Shown in pieces: positions 1 through 8,372 of a stretch of DNA of 64,000 bases. The stretch covers positions 1 through 64,000 of the forward strand of contig JBBRLP010000001.1 in assembly GCA_038231295.1 (NCBI GenBank), read 5' to 3'. The notes under the pieces are model-generated. The model searched no databases. It was not told the DNA's origin and saw only the letters and a program-made list of their open reading frames with translations. The position numbers and the translations under genes were made by a program. Position 1 is the first letter of the stretch. Each line of letters opens with the position of its first letter. The DNA is from JANXLO01 sp038231295 (lineage in GTDB: Bacteria; Armatimonadota; Chthonomonadetes; Chthonomonadales; Chthonomonadaceae).

Positions 1-72
1 AAGTAGACTCACGTCTGCATTCCGAAAGGATTTTGAGGCACACGACGCCCGACAGGGGCATTCTGTTGGCAC

Positions 73-882
73 TCAGACCGGCTTGTAGAAAAATTGTTGG
101 TCATTCCAGCCTGTATGGAGAGGCATTTGCCAATGGATCGCCACATCTATGAGGAATAATTCGATTTTAGGCTCCCCGATTACGCGAATGGTGAGCCTGT
201 ACTTGGTTCCTGGGGGTAATTTGTCGAACCAATACTCACGCGGTATGTTTCCATGTTTCATCAGCACCAGCGCACAATCGTATTGGCGGTGTTGTATCGC
301 CCACTCCACAAGAGTCTCGTCTTCTTCTTCGCTATCCGCACTTCGGGAATTCACATCCGCATCTAGACCGCTGTCTAATATCCGCTCGACTGCTCTTGTG
401 TCGCCGATCCAAATTGCATCCTGAAGACGTGCAATCTCTAGTTCTTTCGCGTGAAAGCCGATATCGTATCGCCTGACCTCGAACCAGAACACGCTCTTTG
501 CGGTACAGAGAGTGGTCGTGACTATCACAAACCAAACGAGTGCTCTTCTCCGAGAAGTACGCAGCCACAGGGAAAACAACGCCCCCAACATCGCTCCGCC
601 AACCGCATGAAGTGAGAGATTTCTCATGAGGTCACAGCGAAGCAACCCCATATCGTCTACATATCCGAGGAGTACAGCAAATTGCAAAGCACCCGTGACA
701 GCCATTGCAATAAAGATGCCAAGTACCAATACCTTCGCCAACTCTGAACTCGTGTGCGAGTGCCACACTTTTGGTGTGTTCTCCAGGATGTGCGCCAAAT
801 CGGCCCCTTTAGTCTCCTTTATGCCGCCATTTTCTCCCGAGGAGCCCTCCCAGGCGGCAAATGGATACAACCGAGCCGACAT
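73..882 (-). CDS. Membrane protein with ankyrin-like C-terminal half
   Basis: The 269-residue product has three hydrophobic stretches (about residues 50-76, 90-107 and 113-131), followed by a soluble part. Around residues 150-212 that part reads like one or two degenerate ankyrin repeats, with the pattern LQDAIWIGDTRAVERILDSG followed by VEWAIQHRQYDCALVLMKHG. The ATG at 882 has GGAG five bases upstream, but the first roughly 20 codons overlap the 3' end of the neighbouring transposase gene. A TTG at 798, preceded by AAAGGGG and lying just past the transposase stop, is an attractive native start. No enzymatic function can be assigned. Ankyrin repeats usually bind proteins, so an interaction role is only inference. 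Confidence 0.55.
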   Translation of the reverse strand: MSARLYPFAAWEGSSGENGGIKETKGADLAHILENTPKVWHSHTSSELAKVLVLGIFIAMAVTGALQFAVLLGYVDDMGLLRCDLMRNLSLHAVGGAMLGALFSLWLRTSRRRALVWFVIVTTTLCTAKSVFWFEVRRYDIGFHAKELEIARLQDAIWIGDTRAVERILDSGLDADVNSRSADSEEEDETLVEWAIQHRQYDCALVLMKHGNIPREYWFDKLPPGTKYRLTIRVIGEPKIELFLIDVAIHWQMPLHTGWNDQQFFYKPV

Positions 883-2280
883 AGCTGCTCCATGATCTGT
901 TCACAAATAATCGCATCCGGGTTTTGCGGAAGCATTTTTAGCATGGCAGAAGCGTAATGACGTCCACGATACCAACTCTTCAGGTCTGAAATCCCGGCAC
1001 CGCAATAGCGGGAGCGCAACGAACCCAGCAAGTAGCTCGACAGGTTCACCATAAACAGAGACAGGCTCATCGCATTGCCCACCGAGGTCGCTTTTACTCC
1101 CATGAAATCCTCCAGACCAAAATGCTGCTTGGCATCACGGAACGTAAACTCGATCTGGAAACGCAAGCGATAATAGTCCACAAGTGCCTCGGCCCCCACA
1201 AACAGATCGCTGCTAAAGAGGATCACCTGTCCCACACGCCCGCTTGAGAGGTGCGTCCTCTTGAGGATCACCACATTCAGCAGCCGGTCGAAGTTCTTGT
1301 GCAGACACACCGCCCGATACATCTGGGTTTCATACCCCTCCTCGGTGTGAGTAGAACAGAGCAGAGCCTCGGGCATCCGGGCAAAATCCAGACGCTCGCC
1401 CTACTTACGCTGCGGAGTGGTCTGCTTCTGGAGGGGTGTCAGTCGCAGATAGAGCGCGGCATCAGAGCGCATTTTGGAAATCAGATGCAGGTCGAGTTGG
1501 CGTACCATCTGACAGGCAAGATGATTGCCGAAATGACCGTCGAGTACAAAGTAGACGACCGACATCCTCTGCCTCAGCAACGCCGTCACCTTCTTGGCCT
1601 GCGCTTGAATACGCACAAGTTCGGCGGAGAGGGGAACCTCGGCTTTGTTCTTGTTTTTGCTCCCCTTCGGACGCCCGCGCGGCTTTTGAGGCGGGTCAGT
1701 TTTTGCAGTCTTCTGCTGCTTTGCGCTCTTTTGTTTTTGTTTGCGTTGCCTGGCTTGCTGCTTCTCCTCATCGGTGCGGACGACTTGTTCGTTGGAGAGG
1801 GAGTAGGCTTTGTCGATTGCCTACATGCACCAGAGCCATCGAGAAGAAGGCAAGGCAAGGGACGGCTTTGTCGTAAAGAGACGAGAAGAAGCGATCTAAT
1901 CCGAAGGTTTTCTTGCCGGACTTGGTGACGACGGTTTCATCTCCTGCAAGCAGATAGACACCGTTGGGATCAAAGGCGAAGAGGATGAAGAAGCGCCATT
2001 TGACGGCCAGCCAGTCTATCTCCGTGTGAAAGAAGCGCTGGATCGTGCGGTAACTGCCTCCTTTGTCAGTCCATCGTGAGATGCCGAGTTGGGTGATGCG
2101 TCCTGTCATGGCGAGCATGGCCACAACAATGTGATGGAGTTGACGACAAGATTTTCGGGACAAAGCGGGCGAGAGCAGGAGCAGAATGGGTAAAATATCG
2201 GGCATGGGTTTTCGACTTTCGAGAGTTGTTTGTTGGCGCTTACAACTTCGATCCGAAAGCCCTATATTCATTCATGGATC
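815..2280 (-). mobile_element. Degenerate IS701-like insertion sequence (ends not resolved)
   Basis: This is the approximate extent of the element carrying the broken transposase. I could not find convincing terminal inverted repeats or a target duplication by eye, so the ends are estimated from the coding remnant. From 2281 to 2446 I see no gene. Confidence 0.45.
819..2205 (-). pseudogene. Decayed IS701-type DDE transposase
   Basis: Three pieces on the minus strand rebuild one transposase. The first, starting MPDILPILLL at 2205, runs to a stop at 1768 and holds the first catalytic Asp in LLAGDETVV. A single frameshift near 1795 moves reading into the frame that continues NEQVVRTDEEK, a basic RGRPKGSKNKNK linker and FVLDGHFGN with the second Asp. 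An in-frame amber codon at 1401-1403 then stops it, where relatives have Tyr. The same frame resumes to 819 and contains the Y-(2)-R-(3)-E-(6)-K signature (YRLRFQIEFTFRDAK). One frameshift plus one nonsense codon make it inactive. The family assignment rests on recalled similarity to IS701-like proteins. Confidence 0.85.
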
Positions 2281-2446
2281 CGCCACACGTTTTGGCGAAG
2301 GGATTGCAAGTACTGTACCTATCAGAATCGAGCGATTTTGGGCCGAGAAGACCGCACTGACGAAACGTTTCAAATTCATAGCTACTTCCCTATGCCGATC
2401 TTATCCTTGCCATTTACGTGATCTAAAAGCCAGAACTGTACGAATT

Positions 2447-2496
2447 GTTGCCCTGTCACGGCTGGACTTGGTATAGCCCAGCCGTGACAGGGCAAC
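2447..2496 (-). terminator. Perfect 19-bp inverted repeat, likely terminator of pepF
   Basis: Arms at 2447-2465 and 2478-2496 (GTTGCCCTGTCACGGCTGG and its exact complement) enclose a 12-base loop. The repeat lies two bases beyond the pepF stop. No long T run follows on the minus strand, so it may act as an RNA 3' end or in a Rho-assisted way. Confidence 0.6.
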
Positions 2497-2498
2497 GG

Positions 2499-4322
2499 TT
2501 ATTCTGGAGAGGGCTGGGTGTTGAGCAGGATGTCCAGGCGCTCCACGTAGGAGGCGAGGACAGCGAAGGCGCGTTCGACCGGCTCCGGAGAGGTCAGGTC
2601 TACGCCCGCATCGCGCAGAGTGTCGAAGGGGTAACGCGACCCTCCGGTTTTCAGGAACGTCAGGTAGCGGTCTACGGCGGGCGGGCCTTCCGCTCGCACC
2701 GCATCGGCGAGGGCGTTTGCACCGGAGATGCCGGTGGCGTACTGGAAGACGTAAAAGTTCGAGTAGAGGTGGGTGGGGAACTGCGCCCAGGTGATGCCAA
2801 CGCGCTCCGTGTCCATCTCCACGCCGTCGCCATAGCCCTCCTGGAAGAGTTCCGCCATGAGTGCGATGAGCGTCTGCGCGGTCAGGGCTTCGCCGCGCTC
2901 GATGCGTTCGTGAACTTCCAGCTCGAATCGTGCCAGAGTCGGCATAATGAAAAAGTAGCGGTGGAAGTTGGACATGGCCTCTTCCAGCAGGGCGATCTGA
3001 AAGTCCGGGTCGGTCTGTGTCTCCAGCAGATGGGCGCGAACGAGCGCCTGATTGAAGTTCGAGGCGACCTCGGCCAAAAAAGTCCCATAGTTGGAATAGT
3101 AGGGAGGCTGATGCTTCCAAGTGTAGTAAGAGTGCAGGGAGTGGCCGAGTTCGTGCGCCAGGGTGCTGAGGCTGAACACGTCGTCGTTGTAAGACATCAG
3201 GATGAAGGGGCGTGTACCCGGTGCACCGCTGGAGAAAGCCCCCATGCGCTTACCCCGGTTCGGATAGATGTCCACCCAGCGATCCTCCAGGGAACCCTTT
3301 TTCAGCGCCGCGACATACTCTTCGCCAAGCGGCTCCATGCCCTGCGCGATCCATTCCACCGCCTTTTCGTAGGGGATGAGCGGAGAGTGTTCGGTGAGAG
3401 GCGCCTTGATGTCGTAGACGTGCAGGCGGTCGAGTTTGAGGGCGCGGCGGCGAATGTCCCAGTAACGGTGCCAGGTCGAAAGATGCTTGCGGAACGTCGC
3501 GATAAGATTGTGAAAGACCTCGGTCGGGATATGCGCGGGCGTCAGTGCCGCCTCGATAGCGGAGTTATAGCGGCGGGCGCGGGCCGTAAACACATTCTGC
3601 TTGACCCCGGCGGAGAGGCAGTTCGCGATGGTGTTTTTGGTAGCCAGATAGCCGTCCGCGTAGTTCTCGAAGGCGGTGCGGCGGGTCTCACGGTCGGGGC
3701 TGTGGAGAAGCGCACTGATGGTTCCCTGTCCGATTTCGCTCGTGTCGCCGCTGCTGTCTACGGCAGGCGCGAAACGCAGGTCGGCGTCGGAGAGCGTACC
3801 GTGAATCTGTCGGGTCGTTCCGAAGGGGTCACTCACCTGACCGAGAAGCTCTTCCACCTCCGCCGAACGGACGTGCGGGCGCTGACGCGCCAGGACATCG
3901 AAATAGTGGGCATAGGCGGCGAGACGCGGACAGGTTCGAACCCACTCCGCGACGGTCGCTTCGGGCATTGCCAGTATCTCCGGGCGCGTGAAGGAGAGCG
4001 CTGCCCGCACCTTGCTGAACATTCCCATCGCCCGACCGTAGCGTCCTGCCGCCTCCGCATTGCCCGTATCCACGTTATGGAACATTGAGGCGTAGAGGAC
4101 GACATACCAGCCGCGCAGGGAAAACTGCTCTTCGCGTTCCAGCCAGTCAGCCAGGCGGTCTGGCCCGGTCGCTAAGGTCCCTTTATACTCTGCAAGACCG
4201 GGCAAAGCCGCGCTAATGGCTTCCACTTCCGCTGCCCAGGCGGCATCATCGGGAAAAATGGACAGGGCGTCCCACGTATGTTCGGTCTTGATCTCGCTGC
4301 GATTCGGCAGTACAGTCGCCAT
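2499..4322 (-). CDS. pepF: Oligoendopeptidase F, M3 family zinc peptidase
   Basis: The protein is an M3B-type metallopeptidase that cleaves short peptides in the cytoplasm. The zinc motif HELGH lies near residue 388 in LAHELGHSLHSYY, with the downstream Glu-containing helix FLAEVASNFNQALV expected for the third ligand. The C-terminal half has the usual family pattern (YGDGVEMD, PHLYSNFYVFQYATG-like). The start was set at ATG 4322 because GGAG lies eleven bases upstream and the product MATVLPNRSEI then has the normal length of about 607 residues. An upstream in-frame ATG at 4415 would add an unlikely Arg-rich extension. It is transcribed divergently from the TIM-barrel gene at 4469. Confidence 0.9.
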   Translation of the reverse strand: MATVLPNRSEIKTEHTWDALSIFPDDAAWAAEVEAISAALPGLAEYKGTLATGPDRLADWLEREEQFSLRGWYVVLYASMFHNVDTGNAEAAGRYGRAMGMFSKVRAALSFTRPEILAMPEATVAEWVRTCPRLAAYAHYFDVLARQRPHVRSAEVEELLGQVSDPFGTTRQIHGTLSDADLRFAPAVDSSGDTSEIGQGTISALLHSPDRETRRTAFENYADGYLATKNTIANCLSAGVKQNVFTARARRYNSAIEAALTPAHIPTEVFHNLIATFRKHLSTWHRYWDIRRRALKLDRLHVYDIKAPLTEHSPLIPYEKAVEWIAQGMEPLGEEYVAALKKGSLEDRWVDIYPNRGKRMGAFSSGAPGTRPFILMSYNDDVFSLSTLAHELGHSLHSYYTWKHQPPYYSNYGTFLAEVASNFNQALVRAHLLETQTDPDFQIALLEEAMSNFHRYFFIMPTLARFELEVHERIERGEALTAQTLIALMAELFQEGYGDGVEMDTERVGITWAQFPTHLYSNFYVFQYATGISGANALADAVRAEGPPAVDRYLTFLKTGGSRYPFDTLRDAGVDLTSPEPVERAFAVLASYVERLDILLNTQPSPE

Positions 4323-4468
4323 GAACAGGCTCCTTTGGTCGGGGAAGTGTTGACGCCAACGTCTTTCTACACCGTGCGAGTAATCTCCTTGTCTCCTTGT
4401 TGCGGGTAGAATCATTCAAGTAGATTTCACAGTTCACAGACACCCAAAGGTTAGCAGAGGAGAATGGG

Positions 4469-5326
4469 ATGGCAACGACAGCAGAGTTCCGATATGGATT
4501 GAACACCAGCACGATTCAGGGGCAAAAACTGACTCTGATACAAGAGATCGAAATCGCCTCGCGGGCGGGATATACAGCGATAGAACCCTGGATCGGGGAG
4601 ATCGAGGCGTATGTGCAGGCGGGCGGGACGCTGCCGGAACTGAGACGGCGCTTTGAGGATAGCGGTCTGAGTGTTGAAGGCGCGATTGGTTTCGCGGAGT
4701 GGATTGTGGACGATGACGACCGCAGGGCGAAGGGGATGGAGACGGCGAAGCGTGACATGGAACTGGTCGCGCAGATCGGCGGGACTCGAATCGCGGCTCC
4801 CGCAATGGGAGCCACGGAAATCAGCGGCTTCGATCTATTGAAGGCGGCAGAGCGTTATCACGCCCTGCTTGAACTCGGAGACCAGATCGGTGTCGTGCCG
4901 ATTATCGAGGTCTGGGGCTTCTCCAAAACGCTCACCCGCCTGAGTGAAGCCACCTTTGTCGCCCTGGAGAGCGGGCATCCGAATGCGGCCATTCTCGCCG
5001 ATGTCTACCACCTCTACAAAGGAGGCTCGCCTCTGGAAGGGCTGCGCCTCCTGAATCCTGCCGCGCTCCCTGTCCTGCACATGAACGACTACCCCGCCAT
5101 CTCCCCGGAGACGATCACGGATGCCGACCGCGTCTATCCCGGTGACGGTATCGCGCCCACGCAGGAGGTTTTCGCCATCCTCCATGCCATCGGCTTCAAG
5201 GGCGTCCTCTCGGTGGAACTCTTCAACAGAGACTACTGGCAGCAGGACGCCTTTACCGTCGCGAAGACGGCATTGGAAAAGACGAAGGCGTTGGCAGAGC
5301 GCTATCAAGGCGAGGTTACCGGGTGA
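4469..5326 (+). CDS. Xylose isomerase-like TIM-barrel protein
   Basis: The 285-residue product has the layout of the AP_endonuc_2/xylose isomerase-like superfamily, which includes sugar isomerases and epimerases such as IolI and hydroxypyruvate isomerase. Visible family marks are the N-terminal strand with GLNTSTI, the Glu in IIEVWG (about residue 149), the Asp-His pair in ILADVYHLYKGGS, the His in VLHMNDYP and the Glu near the end in LSVELFNRDYW, which together fit a divalent metal site. AGAGGAGA precedes the ATG. The substrate is unknown. The gene lies alone between pepF and ftsE, so context does not help. Confidence 0.75.
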   Translation: MATTAEFRYGLNTSTIQGQKLTLIQEIEIASRAGYTAIEPWIGEIEAYVQAGGTLPELRRRFEDSGLSVEGAIGFAEWIVDDDDRRAKGMETAKRDMELVAQIGGTRIAAPAMGATEISGFDLLKAAERYHALLELGDQIGVVPIIEVWGFSKTLTRLSEATFVALESGHPNAAILADVYHLYKGGSPLEGLRLLNPAALPVLHMNDYPAISPETITDADRVYPGDGIAPTQEVFAILHAIGFKGVLSVELFNRDYWQQDAFTVAKTALEKTKALAERYQGEVTG

Positions 5327-5426
5327 GAATAGTTGACAGGAGGGGGCAAAAAGTGTCTTAATAGACAGTGTTTATCGGGAGAATTCTGTCTGTGGTGTCC
5401 GTCTCTCCTCCTGCCTTTCCACGCTT

Positions 5427-6173
5427 ATGATCGAACTTCAGGATGTAACTGTCTCTTATCGGAACGATTCCCTCGCCCTTTCGCACGTCAGTCTGTGTGT
5501 GAAGAAGGGCGAGTTTGTGTTCGTTGTCGGGCCGACCGGTGCGGGCAAATCCACCTTTTTGAAACTCCTCTATCGCGAAGAGAAGCCAACGACCGGGCGC
5601 GTCGTCGTCGCCGGGCAGGATATGAACGCGATGCTGCCGCGTGACATCCCACTTTTCCGGCGCAAACTAGGCATTGTCTTTCAGGATTTCGGTTTGCTGC
5701 CCAACAAGACCGTCTATGAGAATGTGGCCTTTGCGCTGCGTGTCATCGGTCTATCGCGCCATGAGATACGCGAGAAGGTACCTGCCGCGCTGGAAATGGT
5801 GGGAATGGCGCATCGGCCCGACGCCTTCCCCGGTCAGCTTAGTGGTGGCGAGCAGCAGCGCGTCGCCATCGCCCGCGCCCTAGTCAATGAACCGGCTCTG
5901 CTCCTGGCCGATGAGCCGACTGGCAACCTCGACCCAGACACCTCGACAGGGATCGTGGAACTGCTCAGTCATATCAACCGCTCCGGTACGACCATTGTTG
6001 TCGCTACGCATGATACCGCCATTGTGGACAGAATGCAGAAGCGTGTCCTCGGCTTCGAGAACGGCCAACTGATGCGAGACGAAAATGACGCGGCTTATCG
6101 TCGAGAGATTGTATTGGCCGGGGAGATTGAGGAGACGGAAACAACAGCGGTGGTCGTGGAGGCCACCCTATGA
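5427..6173 (+). CDS. ftsE: Cell division ATP-binding protein FtsE
   Basis: FtsE is the ATPase of the FtsEX complex, which transmits septal signals to peptidoglycan hydrolases. The Walker A motif GPTGAGKST is at residues 35-43, followed by the Q-loop in IVFQDFGLL, the LSGGEQQR signature and the Walker B motif LLADEPTGNLD. The D-loop and the switch His (VATHD) are intact. The C-terminal tail is extended by about 25 residues and is Glu- and Val-rich. The stop overlaps the ftsX ATG by four bases (ATGA), so the two are translationally coupled. No clear Shine-Dalgarno sequence precedes the ATG. A TTGACA at 5333-5338 could belong to the operon promoter. Confidence 0.95.
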   Translation: MIELQDVTVSYRNDSLALSHVSLCVKKGEFVFVVGPTGAGKSTFLKLLYREEKPTTGRVVVAGQDMNAMLPRDIPLFRRKLGIVFQDFGLLPNKTVYENVAFALRVIGLSRHEIREKVPAALEMVGMAHRPDAFPGQLSGGEQQRVAIARALVNEPALLLADEPTGNLDPDTSTGIVELLSHINRSGTTIVVATHDTAIVDRMQKRVLGFENGQLMRDENDAAYRREIVLAGEIEETETTAVVVEATL

Positions 6174-7063
6174 ATTTCAGCAGCCTGTGGTTTCTGATTC
6201 AGGAAGCGTTCCTGAATATCCGGCGCAACGGATTGATGTCGCTCGCAGCGCTTGGAACCGTCACCGTTGCGCTTACGGTGCTTGGAGCATCTCTGTGGAC
6301 AGCTTATCGCATCAACGAGATAGCGCAGGACGAGCCTAAGACATTCAACGAAGTAGACGCCTTTATGAATCGCCCCTCCGAGCGAGCGCAGACGCTGGAG
6401 GTGATGGGCCGCATCAAGACCCTGCCGAACGTTGCGACCATTCGCCTTGTGACGAAAGAGGCTGCCTGGGCTGAGATGCAGTCACACGAGCCGAAACTGA
6501 CGAAGGCGATGGATACGAATCCCTTGCCGGACAAACTGGAGATCGAGGCCGCAGACCCGTCGAAGATGGATGCTATGGTCGGCGCACTGCGCTCGAAAAC
6601 GAACTATCCCGAAATTGCGGACGTGACCGCAGCCAGTCAGGAAGTGAAGATGCTGCTGGGGTTTGCGCGTCTAGTCAAAGTGGTGGGAGGATGCGCGGCG
6701 CTCGGCCTGTTCGCGGCGACGCTGTTCATCGTCCATAACACCATCCGATTGACTGTCTTCGCACGGCGGCGCGAAATCAAGATCATGCAACTCGTTGGGG
6801 CGACGCCGGGCTTTATCCGTTTTCCTCTGCTGCTGGAGGGACTGTTTCACGGCCTCGTAGGCGCGGTCATCGCGGGCGCTGTCGTGCTGTTCTGCGGGCA
6901 TGAGGTCGGGCGGTTCTTTATGGAACTGAATACGCCTCTTGTGGGTGATGTGCCTTCGCGTCTGGGGCCGTTTGAACTCGTCTCCGGACTGGTCGCTATC
7001 GGAGCTTTCGTCGGGTTGATCGGCAGTCACTTTGCCATGCGGCGATTTTTGAGGCAGGTCTGA
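6170..7063 (+). CDS. ftsX: Cell division permease-like protein FtsX
   Basis: The 297-residue protein has the FtsX plan: one transmembrane helix near residues 22-45, a periplasmic domain of about 130 residues (WAEMQSHEPKLTKAMDTNPLPDKLEIE), then three helices from about residue 170. The conserved cytoplasmic loop RREIKIMQLVGATPGFIRFPLLLEG sits between helices two and three. It pairs with FtsE encoded immediately upstream, and the next gene encodes a coiled-coil LytM factor, the expected extracellular partner. Membrane location and partnership are inferred from family knowledge and gene order. Confidence 0.93.
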   Translation: MNFSSLWFLIQEAFLNIRRNGLMSLAALGTVTVALTVLGASLWTAYRINEIAQDEPKTFNEVDAFMNRPSERAQTLEVMGRIKTLPNVATIRLVTKEAAWAEMQSHEPKLTKAMDTNPLPDKLEIEAADPSKMDAMVGALRSKTNYPEIADVTAASQEVKMLLGFARLVKVVGGCAALGLFAATLFIVHNTIRLTVFARRREIKIMQLVGATPGFIRFPLLLEGLFHGLVGAVIAGAVVLFCGHEVGRFFMELNTPLVGDVPSRLGPFELVSGLVAIGAFVGLIGSHFAMRRFLRQV

Positions 7064-7066
7064 CAG

Positions 7067-8338
7067 ATGCCAAACACCGGCTGGAAAAACGCTATCGCTA
7101 TCGCGCTTACTCTCGGGTTCACTCTCTGGACCCTGGGCGGGCAGGCTTCCCCTCCGAAGCACAAAAAACAGCACCGTAAGAGCGGCAAGGTCATCACCTC
7201 CGACGAGGCTCATACCGCGATTGTCCGCAAAGAACAGCTCCGCAAAAAACTGAGCGGACTGCATTCGCACATGCACACGGTTCGGGCCAAGATTCACAAA
7301 GTGCGGGCGCAGGAACACCATATCACAGAGTCCATTGGGACGGTGGAAGAGCGTATCTCGAAGACACGCGCTCGACTAAGCCGTGTCCGCAGCCATCTGC
7401 GTATCCTCGACAGGCAGCACACCACCATCGTCAATCGCCTTTATACTACGCGGAAGCGGCTGGCGACCCGACGACATCTGCTTACGGCGCGACTGAACGA
7501 CACTTACGAACGCGGCAATATCAGCTACGCGCAGGTGCTGGTGCGTTCCCGTTCCGTCCATGACCTGCTGTCACGAGGCTACTATGTGCGGCAGGTCGTA
7601 CATAGCGATGCGGAACTGATTGAAGGCGTCCAGCAGGATGTCCGGCAGATCGAAACTGACAAGAAACTGCTGGAGGAGCAGGAGCGCAGGCAGAAAGCGC
7701 TTGCCGCCGAGTACGAAGCCCAGAAGAGCCAGCTTGCGGCAGACCTATCGGAGAAGCAGGAGCTTCTGGCCGGAGTGCAGCAGGAGCGGCATCAGGCGGA
7801 GATGGAGTTGGACGGACTGGAGGCGGAAGCCGAAGCCATGACCGACAACATCCGGGAACTCTCCGAGGCGCTGGAACGCAGGCGAGCGGCGGAACGCGCC
7901 GCGCAGGCAGCACAGAACCATCCCGAGGGCGGACACCAGCAAAGCAGCGTAGCCCCCATCTGGCATGGAACTTTCATCCGGCCCTGTGCGGGACGGATCA
8001 CTTCCGGTTTCGGCAGCCGTTTCCATCCCATCCTGCACCGGACACGAATGCACACAGGCGTGGATTTCGGTGCGCCTTACGGAGCCGCCATCCATGCGGC
8101 AGGCGGCGGCACGGTCATTCTCGCGCACTACAGCAGCGGCTACGGAAACTGCGTCGTCATAGATCACGGGAACGGTGTCACGACGCTCTATGGTCACTGT
8201 TCCGTCCTGCTGGTCGCCAGCGGAGATGTCGTGCAGCAGGGCAAGACGATTGCCCGCGTCGGCGCGACCGGCATGGCGACCGGGCCGCATCTCCATTTCG
8301 AAGTTCGCCATAACGGCGTACCCGTCAACCCACTCTAG
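7067..8338 (+). CDS. EnvC-like murein hydrolase activator, M23/LytM domain
   Basis: The 423-residue product starts with a short hydrophobic segment (about residues 7-26), likely a signal peptide or anchor. A long charged coiled coil spans roughly residues 50-280, rich in Arg, Glu and Gln, and a LytM/M23 domain covers about residues 300-423. The zinc-site residues are present: HTGVDFG, a later HGNG segment, and the HLHFE motif near the end. E. coli EnvC lacks full catalytic residues, so this protein may be an active endopeptidase rather than only an activator. It begins three bases after ftsX, which supports a FtsEX-regulated role in cell separation. Confidence 0.88.
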   Translation: MPNTGWKNAIAIALTLGFTLWTLGGQASPPKHKKQHRKSGKVITSDEAHTAIVRKEQLRKKLSGLHSHMHTVRAKIHKVRAQEHHITESIGTVEERISKTRARLSRVRSHLRILDRQHTTIVNRLYTTRKRLATRRHLLTARLNDTYERGNISYAQVLVRSRSVHDLLSRGYYVRQVVHSDAELIEGVQQDVRQIETDKKLLEEQERRQKALAAEYEAQKSQLAADLSEKQELLAGVQQERHQAEMELDGLEAEAEAMTDNIRELSEALERRRAAERAAQAAQNHPEGGHQQSSVAPIWHGTFIRPCAGRITSGFGSRFHPILHRTRMHTGVDFGAPYGAAIHAAGGGTVILAHYSSGYGNCVVIDHGNGVTTLYGHCSVLLVASGDVVQQGKTIARVGATGMATGPHLHFEVRHNGVPVNPL

Positions 8339-8372
8339 AACGAATTCGAGGAAAGTGACTGCTTGAGCGCTT

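Noticed and set aside
721..790. Inverted repeat around CACAC...GTGTG near the IS701-type remnant as the element's end
   Set aside because: It is a local hairpin; no matching inverted copy was found on the other side of the transposase.
2445..4088. 547-codon open frame on the plus strand antisense to pepF
   Set aside because: It is the mirror of a well-supported M3 peptidase gene and its translation shows no family pattern; long antisense frames are expected in codon-biased GC-rich genes.
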